From positions 2,170,001 to 2,234,000 of the forward strand of contig NZ_RYFW01000001.1 in NCBI RefSeq assembly GCF_004138335.1: a stretch of 64,000 nt of DNA, in the 5' to 3' direction. How positions within the stretch are numbered: the stretch's first letter is position 1; each line of letters starts with the position of its first letter. The notes beneath the pieces were generated by a model. The model was not told the DNA's origin and did not search any database. It saw nothing but the letters and a program-made list of their open reading frames with translations. Both the position numbers and the translations under genes were made by a program. This stretch comes from Peristeroidobacter agariperforans. GTDB lineage: Bacteria > Pseudomonadota > Gammaproteobacteria > Steroidobacterales > Steroidobacteraceae. Shown piece by piece: positions 42,987-50,986 of the stretch.

Positions 42987-44129
42987 TCAGTGCGCGGCTT
43001 GCCCGGCGATCCACGTTTCGAGCACGTTGAGACCCGCATCCACCAGCACCAGATCGGCGCGATAGCCGGGCTCGAGCCGGCCCAACTCACGCTCCAGGCC
43101 GAGGAAGGTGGCGGGATACAAGCTGGCCATGCGCGCGGCGTGCGGTAAATCCACGTCGAGCATTTCCAGGGAGTTGCGAACCGCAGTCGCCATGTCGATG
43201 TCGGAGCCGGCCAGGCGGCCGTTTTCGTCCACCAGCATGTTGTCATAAGCGACCGAGATCGGTCGGCCCTGCAGGCTGAAGCTCTTGTTGGGCGCGCCGA
43301 CCGTCGGCATGGCGTCGGTCACCAGCATGAAACGATCCTGGCGCTTGCTGCGCATCGCGATCTTGAGCACGACTGGATCGACGTGATGACCGTCGACGAT
43401 GATTCCGCACCAGCTGCCTTCATCGTCCAGCGCTGCGCCCACCGCACCCGGCTCGCGCCCGGAGAGTTGTGACATCGCGTTGAACAGGTGAGTGAAGCCG
43501 GTCAACCCATGATCGAGCGCGGTACGGATCTCGTCGTACGTGCCATTGGTGTGACCGGCGGAGACGATCACGCCCGCGTCGGCGAGCTTGCGAATGATCT
43601 GCGGAGTGGTGCGCTCGGGGGCGAGCGTCACCAGCGTCCTGCCGCCTTTGAGTGACGTCAACAGGCCCAGCGCATCTTCGTTCAGCCAGCGCAGCTTAGT
43701 CTCGTCGTGCACGCCCTTGCGCGCTTCATTCAAAAACGGGCCTTCGATGTGGATGCCCAGCACGCCCGGCACGCCAGCCTCGATTGCGTCTTGTGCCGCT
43801 TTCACGGCGCGCGAGACCACGTCGAGATCGTCGCTGATCAGCGTGGGTAGAAATCCGGTCGTGCCGAAGCGTCGATGCGCGCGACCGATCTCTCGAATCG
43901 ACGCGACGCTCGGATCGTCGTTGAACAGCACGCCGCCGCCGCCATTGACCTGTACGTCGATGAAGCCGGGCAGGAGTGTCTGTCCACGCAGGTCGTAAGT
44001 GATATCGGCGCGCCACTGGGCATCGCTCGGCACGATCTGCTTGATGCGCGCACCCTCGATGAGCACCACTTGATCCTCGACCCATCCCGAGTCGCGCAGC
44101 AGGCGGCCATTGACCAGCGCGAGCGTCAT
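42987..44129 (-). CDS. nagA: N-acetylglucosamine-6-phosphate deacetylase
   Basis: This 380-residue amidohydrolase removes the acetyl group of GlcNAc-6-P. Motifs include LPGFIDVQVNGGGGVLF, the metal-binding Glu in GIHIEGPFLN, the His in SAGHTNGTYDE and the THLFNAMSQLSGREPG segment, the GIIVDGHHVDP segment, and the catalytic Asp in LVTDAMPTVG. The usual DxHxNG motif reads DVQVNG, typical of the subfamily. It overlaps the upstream SIS-domain gene by one base. It provides the first dedicated step after PTS import. Confidence 0.95.
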   Translation of the reverse strand: MTLALVNGRLLRDSGWVEDQVVLIEGARIKQIVPSDAQWRADITYDLRGQTLLPGFIDVQVNGGGGVLFNDDPSVASIREIGRAHRRFGTTGFLPTLISDDLDVVSRAVKAAQDAIEAGVPGVLGIHIEGPFLNEARKGVHDETKLRWLNEDALGLLTSLKGGRTLVTLAPERTTPQIIRKLADAGVIVSAGHTNGTYDEIRTALDHGLTGFTHLFNAMSQLSGREPGAVGAALDDEGSWCGIIVDGHHVDPVVLKIAMRSKRQDRFMLVTDAMPTVGAPNKSFSLQGRPISVAYDNMLVDENGRLAGSDIDMATAVRNSLEMLDVDLPHAARMASLYPATFLGLERELGRLEPGYRADLVLVDAGLNVLETWIAGQAAH

Positions 44130-45160
44130 CAGAGCGTCTCGGTCACTTTGTTCAGATGCGGCGGACGATCGGGATCGAAGCCGCGGGCGGGTGCGAGCGA
44201 TGCGATCATCCGATAGAAACTCTGCACGATGAGCAGCGGCTCGATCACTGCGTGCGCAGAGACAGTCGGCAGTGAGATCGAACCCGTCACTTGCGGGCCA
44301 GCGAGCAGCACGTCCGCGCCTCTTGCGACGAAGTCAGCTGCTAGCTTTTCGACGCCGCTGCGGCTCTCGTCGTTCTGAGACAGCATCAACACGGGGAAGC
44401 CGCGCCCGACCAGGGCCATCGGTCCATGTTTCACTTCAGCGGCGCTGAACGCCTCGGCGTGCAGGCCGCAGGTTTCCTTGAATTTCAACGCCGCTTCCTG
44501 CGCAATGCCGAGGCCGTAGCCACGGCCGACCACGAACAGATTGTTTGCCCGCTGCAGTATCGGCACGGCCGCGGTCCAGTCGAGCTGCCAGGCTTGCTCG
44601 AGTTGCTCCGGTGCGTGCATGAGCGAGTCGATCAACGACTGATCCGACGTCCAGCACGCCACGAGATGCACGATGGCGCTGAGCGACGCGATGTAAGACT
44701 TCGTTGCGGCGACGCTCGTTTCCGGCCCGGCGCTCAGCGGAATCGTGTGATGAGCGAGCTGCGCGAGTGGCGAAGCCGGCGAGTTGCACAAGGCAATCAC
44801 GCACGCGCCGTTGCGCTTGGCGTTCTCCGCGGAGGCGAGCAGGTCGGGGCTCTTGCCCGATTGTGAGATCACGAGGAACACGACGCCGCGCAGATCCGGC
44901 TGCGCGTCGTACAACGAGCTCATGGAAGGCGCGGCTGACGTCGTCAACAGTTTGGTGTGCGACTCGATCAAATACTTCGCAAACGTCGCCGCGTGATCCG
45001 AGCTGCCGCGCGCGCAAGTCACAACTGCGCGCGGGCTCATTTCTCTCAACAGGGCGCCGATGCGGCGCACGTTGACCGCATTGTTCTCCAGCTGGCCGCG
45101 CACCACGCTGGGCGCCTGCGCGGCTTCGCTGAACATGCGGCTGTCCGTTCCCATGGTCAT
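44129..45160 (-). CDS. SIS-domain glucosamine-6-phosphate deaminase (NagB-II type)
   Basis: This 343-residue protein has two SIS sugar-isomerase domains like the C-terminal half of GlmS, without a glutaminase domain. Signatures are VTCARGSSDHAATFAKYLIE, VISQSGKSPDLLASAENAK and SVAATKSYIA. Proteins of this type next to nagA are alternative glucosamine-6-P deaminases (NagB-II), releasing ammonia and fructose-6-P. It overlaps the gntR gene by 4 bases and nagA by one, so it is co-translated. The role is inferred from family and neighbours. Confidence 0.88.
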   Translation of the reverse strand: MTMGTDSRMFSEAAQAPSVVRGQLENNAVNVRRIGALLREMSPRAVVTCARGSSDHAATFAKYLIESHTKLLTTSAAPSMSSLYDAQPDLRGVVFLVISQSGKSPDLLASAENAKRNGACVIALCNSPASPLAQLAHHTIPLSAGPETSVAATKSYIASLSAIVHLVACWTSDQSLIDSLMHAPEQLEQAWQLDWTAAVPILQRANNLFVVGRGYGLGIAQEAALKFKETCGLHAEAFSAAEVKHGPMALVGRGFPVLMLSQNDESRSGVEKLAADFVARGADVLLAGPQVTGSISLPTVSAHAVIEPLLIVQSFYRMIASLAPARGFDPDRPPHLNKVTETL

Positions 45161-45963
45161 GAGGATGCGCTGAGCTCGGCGACGAAATCATAAATATCGC
45201 CGCGGTAGAACGACTGTGAGAATTCGACGGCGCGGCCGTCCTTGAGAAAGCCGACACGCTCGACCAGCAAGCCCGCATCCTTCTCTTGTGCTTTCAACAA
45301 CTGCGCCTGCTCGGCCGTCAGCAGAACAGCACGCAATCGTTGCAAGGCGCGCACGGGGCGGTTGCCGGTGCGCTCCAGGGCTTCATACAACGATGTTTCC
45401 ACCGCCTCGACCGACGCCAGGCAGTCGGCCAGCACCGTCGCGTACTCGATCGCCATCGGCGCATCGTCGGCGTAACGAATTCGACTGAATCGATACACGG
45501 GCGTGCCCGGGCTGGAGCGCAGCGTGAGCGATTCGCCGGGGGTGACCGTGCCGGCCGCGCGATCGAGCCAAACACTACGGGGCTTGCGCCCGCGGGCGCG
45601 CATGTCTTCGGAGAACGAGGTCAACTTGGCGAAATTCTTTTCGACTCGATTGGTAACGAACGTGCCCGAGCCTTGCTTGCGAATCAGCAGGCCCTCCTCG
45701 ACCAGTCCGTCGATGGCCTTGCGCACGGTGATGCGCGAAACGTTCAGCTCTTCGGCGAGATCGCGCTCGGGCGGCAGCGCATCGTCGGCGCCGAGAACGC
45801 GGTTTTCGATCGCGAGTCGCAACTTGCGCTGCAGCTGCTGATACAGCGGCAGGGTGCTCGCTTCATCGAGTGGCTGCAGGTGCTCGGAGAGTGGCGTCAA
45901 ACCGAAGGTCCTCGCGGTTGGAGCTTGCTGTTGTGGTGCACTTCTGGGGTAGGAAGATGCCAT
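45157..45963 (-). CDS. GntR-family (HutC/NagR-like) regulator
   Basis: This 268-residue repressor has a winged helix (YQQLQRKLRLAIENRVLGAD; LAEELNVSRITVRKAIDGLV; KQGSGTFV; about 40-105) and a UTRA ligand domain (about 125-262). UTRA regulators next to nag genes respond to GlcN-6-P or GlcNAc-6-P. Its ATG lies inside a TTGG...CCAA inverted repeat (45963-45977), which suggests autoregulation. It is the first gene of the minus-strand nag operon, divergent from the TonB-receptor gene. Confidence 0.9.
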   Translation of the reverse strand: MASSYPRSAPQQQAPTARTFGLTPLSEHLQPLDEASTLPLYQQLQRKLRLAIENRVLGADDALPPERDLAEELNVSRITVRKAIDGLVEEGLLIRKQGSGTFVTNRVEKNFAKLTSFSEDMRARGRKPRSVWLDRAAGTVTPGESLTLRSSPGTPVYRFSRIRYADDAPMAIEYATVLADCLASVEAVETSLYEALERTGNRPVRALQRLRAVLLTAEQAQLLKAQEKDAGLLVERVGFLKDGRAVEFSQSFYRGDIYDFVAELSASS

Positions 45964-46121
45964 TGGAATATTACCAATGCAATACCAATAGCCCAGTGGT
46001 TATGCCGGTCTGAACACTCAACCCTTTGTATTTTCGCTACAAAACCCGATCAAAAACTAATGGTACTAGCGGGGCTTGGCTTTTTGCTCAGACTGGTACT
46101 ATATTGGACCCATATTGGTCC
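45963..46121. promoter_or_regulatory. Divergent nag promoter region with repeated operator-like motifs
   Basis: The gap between the GntR gene and the TonB-receptor gene holds TTGGAATATTACCAA at 45963-45977 and two copies of TGGTACTA at 46061-46068 and 46094-46101, 33 bases apart. An inverted repeat GGACC-N6-GGTCC lies at 46106-46121. A possible plus-strand promoter is TTGGCT (46076-46081) and TATATT (46100-46105). Two regulators in the locus (GntR, LacI) are the likely binders. Confidence 0.5.
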
Positions 46122-46152
46122 GATTCAAAACACAACCAAGGGGTAGGGAGCG

Positions 46153-48747
46153 ATGAGCAAGAGAAGCACGACTTTGATCGGTGCCGCCGTCACGCTGGCG
46201 CTGTTCCAGCAGGCCGCGGTCGCGCAGACGCAGACGACCGATCGCAACGAGGTCGAGGAGGTTGTTGTTACCGGTATTCGCGGCAGCTTGCGCGAATCGG
46301 TGGAGACCAAGCGCGAGGCGAGCGCCATCGTGGATGTGATCTCCTCCGAAGACATGGGCAAGTTCCCCGACAAGAACGCGGCCGAGTCGCTGTCGCACGT
46401 GCCTGGCGTCAACATCGATCGCCAGTTCGGTCAGGGCGAACGGGTCAGCATCCGTGGCACGGATCCGGCGTTGAACCGCACGCTGCTCAACGGGCAGACG
46501 GTCGCTTCCGCCGACTGGTTCATCCTCGATTCGCCGGGCCGCACCTTCAACTACACGCTGCTCGCACCCGAGATCGTTTCGAGCCTCGAGGTTTACAAGA
46601 GCCCCGAAGCGCGCATCGACGAGGGCAGCATCGGCGGCACCGTGATTCTCAACACGCATCGGCCGCTCGATCTGCCGGAAAGCACGCTGCGCACCTCGCT
46701 CGACTATGCGTACAACGACCGGGCCAAAGAGGGCAAGCCGAACTACTCCGCGCTCTACAGCTGGAAGAACGATGCCGACACCTTCGGCGTAATCGTCACG
46801 GCGCTGCGCTCCGAAGAGGAACTGGAGCGTCATGGCATCGAGACTTTCAGCTATCCGACGGCGGGCGGCGCCAATATGCCGGCCAGTGTCGTGGCGGATC
46901 GCTCCGCTGTGTTCCCCAACGCGATCAACGCGGCGCTCTTCAAACAGGACCGCATTCGCACCAGCGGCACGATCGGCCTGCAAGTGAAGCCGAGCGACAG
47001 CTTCGAGCTGAATCTCACTGGCCTGTACGTCAAAGCGGAATACGACAATTACAACCAGAGCCGCTATGCCTTCTTCGGCCACGGCTTGTCGGCGCCGAAC
47101 CTCACTCGCGCCACCGTCAACGATGGCTTGATCACCAGCGCCGATTTCTCCAACGGCCTGACGCTGCTCGACGCGATCTCGCGACGCTCGGAAGTGGAAA
47201 CGTACGCAGTCGATCTCAAGGCTGACTGGCGTGGCGATGGCTGGAGCGCGAGCGGCACCATCGGCACGACTGAAGCCGACGGCGGTACTCAGCAGCAGTA
47301 TTTCCTCGAGTACGAGGGCCTGGGCGGCTTCTCCTACGACATCGGCAAGGAGCGCGCGGCAGTCACTTTCGACAACGATCCTGCCAATCCGGCGTCCCTG
47401 CCCAGCATCGGTTTCGGCCAGTCGCGTCAGCAGCCGACGCATGACGAAGAACAGTATGTGCAGGCCGATTTCACGCGCGACCTGAGCTGGGGTCCGATCA
47501 ACCAGTGGCTGGTGGGTGCGAAATATCGCGAGCACAAGACCGATCAGGACTCGCGTCTTGGCAACATTGCCGCCAGCGCGCTGGCCGGACAGGGCCTCGA
47601 TGACTTCGCCGGCGGGCTGACGCCTGGCAACATGCTGGACGGTGCGGACGCGAACTCCGGCCTGGACCGCTGGATGACGGTGGATCGTGGCGCCTTGGAG
47701 AGCTTTGTGGCGGGTGCGCCGCTGGTCAATCCGTTCACGACCCCGGTCACGCCGCTGGGCGTCGGCGTATTTACGCCGTTCCCCAATGCCATGTTCAACG
47801 TGGAAGAAGAGATCACCAGCGCGTACACGCAATTCAACTTCACCGGCGCGGGTTTCCGCGGCAACCTCGGCTTGCGCTATGTGATGACCGATCAGTCCAG
47901 CTCGGGCTTTACCGGCGTAGGTGGGGGCGTCTTCGTGCCCAATTCCTTCTCCAGGGATTACAACGACTGGCTGCCGAGCTTCAACTTCGCGATGGACGTG
48001 GCGGATGACGTGGTGGTGCGCTTGTCGGCGTCACGCTCCATGGCTCGCGCCAACTTCGCCGATCTGGCTTCGTTCCTGGAATTGGACAACACCACGAATT
48101 CCGGCCGTGGCGGCAACCCCAATCTGGATCCGTACCGCGCCAGCAATTTCGACTTGTCGGCCGAATGGTACCTGGGCAATGAGGGCCTGTTCGCGGTGAC
48201 GCTCTTCTACAAGGATGTGCGCTCCTTCATCGTCGGCCAGTCCTCGCCCGAGCTGCAGTTCGACACCAACTCCGGACAGACCGAGACCTTCGACGTCACT
48301 CGTCCGCGCAATGGTGCGGGCGGCGAAATCCAGGGTTCGGAGCTGACGTATCAGACCAACCTGTGGGGCGACTTCGGTCTGCAGGCCAACTACACCTATG
48401 CCGATGGCAGCACGGATGAAGGCTTGCAGCTTCCGTTCAGCTCGAAACACACCATCAATCTCACGCCGTACTACGACAACGGCACCATCAACGCCCGCCT
48501 GACCTACGGCTGGCGTTCGAAGTACTTCCGGGAGATTGGCCGCAATGGCGTGGCGGTGACCACCGACGAGTATGCACAGCTCGACGCCGCTTTCGGCTGG
48601 CGCTTGACCGAGAATATCGAGCTGACGGCTCAGATTCTCAACATGCTGGACGAGACGCACTACGAGTACGCGGGCGAGGAGAGCCGGTTGCTGAACCTGT
48701 ACAAGAACGGCCGCCGCTACTTCGCCGGAGTGCGCTTCTCTCTGTAA
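46153..48747 (+). CDS. TonB-dependent receptor (GlcNAc/chito-oligosaccharide locus)
   Basis: This 864-residue outer-membrane receptor has a signal peptide (TLIGAAVTLALFQQAAVA), a TonB-box region (VEEVVVTGIRGSLRESVETK), a plug domain (KNAAESLSHVPGVNIDRQF, GTDPALNRTLLNGQ) and a long barrel ending in RRYFAGVRFSL. It has no STN domain. This subgroup is typical of carbohydrate-uptake TonB receptors of Xanthomonas and Caulobacter. Its position between nag regulators and a hexosaminidase points to GlcNAc or chitin oligomers as ligand. Confidence 0.92.
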   Translation: MSKRSTTLIGAAVTLALFQQAAVAQTQTTDRNEVEEVVVTGIRGSLRESVETKREASAIVDVISSEDMGKFPDKNAAESLSHVPGVNIDRQFGQGERVSIRGTDPALNRTLLNGQTVASADWFILDSPGRTFNYTLLAPEIVSSLEVYKSPEARIDEGSIGGTVILNTHRPLDLPESTLRTSLDYAYNDRAKEGKPNYSALYSWKNDADTFGVIVTALRSEEELERHGIETFSYPTAGGANMPASVVADRSAVFPNAINAALFKQDRIRTSGTIGLQVKPSDSFELNLTGLYVKAEYDNYNQSRYAFFGHGLSAPNLTRATVNDGLITSADFSNGLTLLDAISRRSEVETYAVDLKADWRGDGWSASGTIGTTEADGGTQQQYFLEYEGLGGFSYDIGKERAAVTFDNDPANPASLPSIGFGQSRQQPTHDEEQYVQADFTRDLSWGPINQWLVGAKYREHKTDQDSRLGNIAASALAGQGLDDFAGGLTPGNMLDGADANSGLDRWMTVDRGALESFVAGAPLVNPFTTPVTPLGVGVFTPFPNAMFNVEEEITSAYTQFNFTGAGFRGNLGLRYVMTDQSSSGFTGVGGGVFVPNSFSRDYNDWLPSFNFAMDVADDVVVRLSASRSMARANFADLASFLELDNTTNSGRGGNPNLDPYRASNFDLSAEWYLGNEGLFAVTLFYKDVRSFIVGQSSPELQFDTNSGQTETFDVTRPRNGAGGEIQGSELTYQTNLWGDFGLQANYTYADGSTDEGLQLPFSSKHTINLTPYYDNGTINARLTYGWRSKYFREIGRNGVAVTTDEYAQLDAAFGWRLTENIELTAQILNMLDETHYEYAGEESRLLNLYKNGRRYFAGVRFSL

Positions 48748-48762
48748 TCGAGCCCTCCGCAT

Positions 48763-48801
48763 GGATCAGGCCGCGGATTGAAACATCCGCGGCCCTGATC
48801 C
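48763..48801 (+). other. Long intercistronic hairpin between TonB receptor and hexosaminidase genes
   Basis: Bases 48763-48778 and 48785-48801 pair over 16 positions with a single bulged G and a 6-base loop. No U-run follows, so it is likely an mRNA-stabilising or partially attenuating element between a highly expressed receptor and downstream enzyme/PTS genes. Confidence 0.65.
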
Positions 48802-48853
48802 AAGCTCGTGTCCAACGGCAGACCTGTCGTCTGAAGCCGGCGAGTACTCACGC

Positions 48854-50986
48854 ATGAAGCAAAGACGGATGACTGTTGCGAGCCGCACCGTCCTGGGGGC
48901 GTTGGCCGCTCTCGTGCTGGCGGCCTGCGACGACCGGGCGCCGCAGCCTTCAACGCCGGCGGTGTCGGAGAAGATCTCCATCATTCCCGCGCCTCGCAAA
49001 GTCGAGGCTGGCAGCGGCGTCTTCGAGCTCTCGCAGAACACTCGACTCGAGTTCGGCGACGGCGTCGACGGCCAGCGGCTCGGTGGTTATCTCACCGACT
49101 TGTTGCAAAGGACCTACGGCATCGGCTTGGGCGCCGGCGGGAGTTCACCAGGCGCCAATGTCATTCGTTTCGAGCTGACGGCCGGCGAGAGCTCGGCCGA
49201 CGCAGAAGGCTATTCGCTGTTGTCTTCCCCCTCACGAATCGTCATCTCCGCCGGCGACTCTCGCGGCCTTTTCTACGGCGCAGTGACGCTGTGGCAGCTG
49301 TTGTCGAAGCAGCAGAACGGTTTCACCGTTCCTGCCGTCACTATCGAAGATTCGCCGCGTTTTGGCTGGCGTGGCCTGATGCTCGACTCGGCGCGTCACT
49401 ATCAACCGCCCGAGTTCATCCGCAAGTTCATCGATGTGATGGCGCTGCATAAACTGAATGTGCTGCACTGGCATCTCACCGACGACCAGGCGTGGCGTCT
49501 GGAGATCAAGAAATATCCGCGGCTCACGGCAGTGGGGGCATGGCGTGTGCCGGCGGGGCCTGCGGCTGCTGCCGATATCGATCCAGCCACCGGCAAGCCG
49601 CGCTTGTATGGCGGTTTCTATTCGCAGGAGGAAGTGCAGGAGATCGTGGCCTATGCGACCGCCCGCAACATCACCATCGTTCCCGAGATCGACATGCCCG
49701 GTCACGCCAGCGCCGCCATCGCCGCGTATCCGAAACTGGCAGTGATCGATCGGCCGTCGGCCGATGTGCCAGCCGATTGGGGTGTCTATCCCAATCTATT
49801 CAATGTCGAGGAATCGACCTTTCAGTTTCTCGAAGACGTGCTCGCAGAAGTCGTCACGCTGTTTCCGGGACAATATATCCACGTCGGCGGCGACGAGGCA
49901 GTCAAGGATCAGTGGCATGCGTCGCGTCGTGTGCAGGCGCGCATGCGCGAGTTGGGCGCGAAGGACGAGCATGAGATGCAGAGCCATTTCATCCGGCGCA
50001 TGGAAAAGTTCTTGACTGCCAAAGGCCGGCGCATGATCGGCTGGGACGAAATTCTCGAAGGCGGATTGGCGCCGAACGCCACCGTCATGTCATGGCGTGG
50101 CATCGATGGAGCCGTTGCAGCCGCAGCCGCGGGGCACAACACGGTATTGTCGCCGCAGCCGACGCTGTACTTCGATCGACGGCCTTTCGATACGCCGAGA
50201 TCACCCGGTCGCGTCGAGATTTCGACGGTCGAGGATGTCTACTCGTTCGATCCCGCGCCGACGGCGATCAGCGAAGCGCAGCGTAAACATATCCTCGGTG
50301 TCCAGGCGAATATCTGGACGGAACATATTCGTACACCGGATCGGGTCGAGTTCATGGCCTTCCCGCGTGCGGCCGCCATTGCCGAGGTCGGTTGGTCGCC
50401 GACCCAGGATTGGGCCGGGTTCTCCGCAAGGCTGCCGGCGCAGCTCGAGCGTTACAGGCTGCTCGATGTTCGTTTCGCTGAAGCGCCGTTGCCGAGACCT
50501 GTGGATCCGCTCCGGCGCATCAGTCACGAGATGGCGCTGTGTACGGACAAGATCCCGCTGTCGTTGGAGGACGATGCACCGATCGCGGGCGAGCGCGCAG
50601 TCTTCAAGGTCGACATCATGGATCCTTGCTGGTTGTTCAAAGGCGCGGACCTTTCCAAGGTCAATACGTTGGTGGCTGCCGTCGGCCAGGTGCCCTTCAA
50701 TTTTCAGATCGGCGCGGCGGTAAAGGAGATTCCTTTGCACAAGCCGGCGACGCCTGCGGGCGAGCTGGAAGTGCGCCTCGACGATTGCCAGGGCGAGCGC
50801 ATCGCCGTGCTACCGCTGGCGCCGGCGATTGGTAATTTCGCAGTGACGACTTTGCCGGCGGCCGATATCACTCCGCGCGAGGGCAGGCACGACCTGTGTC
50901 TCACGTTCACCCGGAAGAGCATCGACCCGATCTGGGTCATCGATGCCATCGAATTGAAGACCACTGCGGTGGCGGGGACGGAATGA
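48854..50986 (+). CDS. Beta-N-acetylhexosaminidase (GH20), lipoprotein
   Basis: This 710-residue enzyme removes terminal GlcNAc from chito-oligosaccharides or glycans. It begins with a lipoprotein signal (GALAALVLAAC; Cys25). A GH20b domain follows (about 30-150), then the TIM barrel with LMLDSARHYQPPEFIRKFID, WHLTDDQAWRLEI, PEIDMPGHA and the catalytic Asp-Glu pair in HVGGDEAV. The C-terminal ~170 residues are an extra beta domain. It overlaps the PTS gene by 4 bases (ATGA). It probably acts in the periplasm or at the outer membrane, feeding GlcNAc to the PTS. Confidence 0.94.
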   Translation: MKQRRMTVASRTVLGALAALVLAACDDRAPQPSTPAVSEKISIIPAPRKVEAGSGVFELSQNTRLEFGDGVDGQRLGGYLTDLLQRTYGIGLGAGGSSPGANVIRFELTAGESSADAEGYSLLSSPSRIVISAGDSRGLFYGAVTLWQLLSKQQNGFTVPAVTIEDSPRFGWRGLMLDSARHYQPPEFIRKFIDVMALHKLNVLHWHLTDDQAWRLEIKKYPRLTAVGAWRVPAGPAAAADIDPATGKPRLYGGFYSQEEVQEIVAYATARNITIVPEIDMPGHASAAIAAYPKLAVIDRPSADVPADWGVYPNLFNVEESTFQFLEDVLAEVVTLFPGQYIHVGGDEAVKDQWHASRRVQARMRELGAKDEHEMQSHFIRRMEKFLTAKGRRMIGWDEILEGGLAPNATVMSWRGIDGAVAAAAAGHNTVLSPQPTLYFDRRPFDTPRSPGRVEISTVEDVYSFDPAPTAISEAQRKHILGVQANIWTEHIRTPDRVEFMAFPRAAAIAEVGWSPTQDWAGFSARLPAQLERYRLLDVRFAEAPLPRPVDPLRRISHEMALCTDKIPLSLEDDAPIAGERAVFKVDIMDPCWLFKGADLSKVNTLVAAVGQVPFNFQIGAAVKEIPLHKPATPAGELEVRLDDCQGERIAVLPLAPAIGNFAVTTLPAADITPREGRHDLCLTFTRKSIDPIWVIDAIELKTTAVAGTE

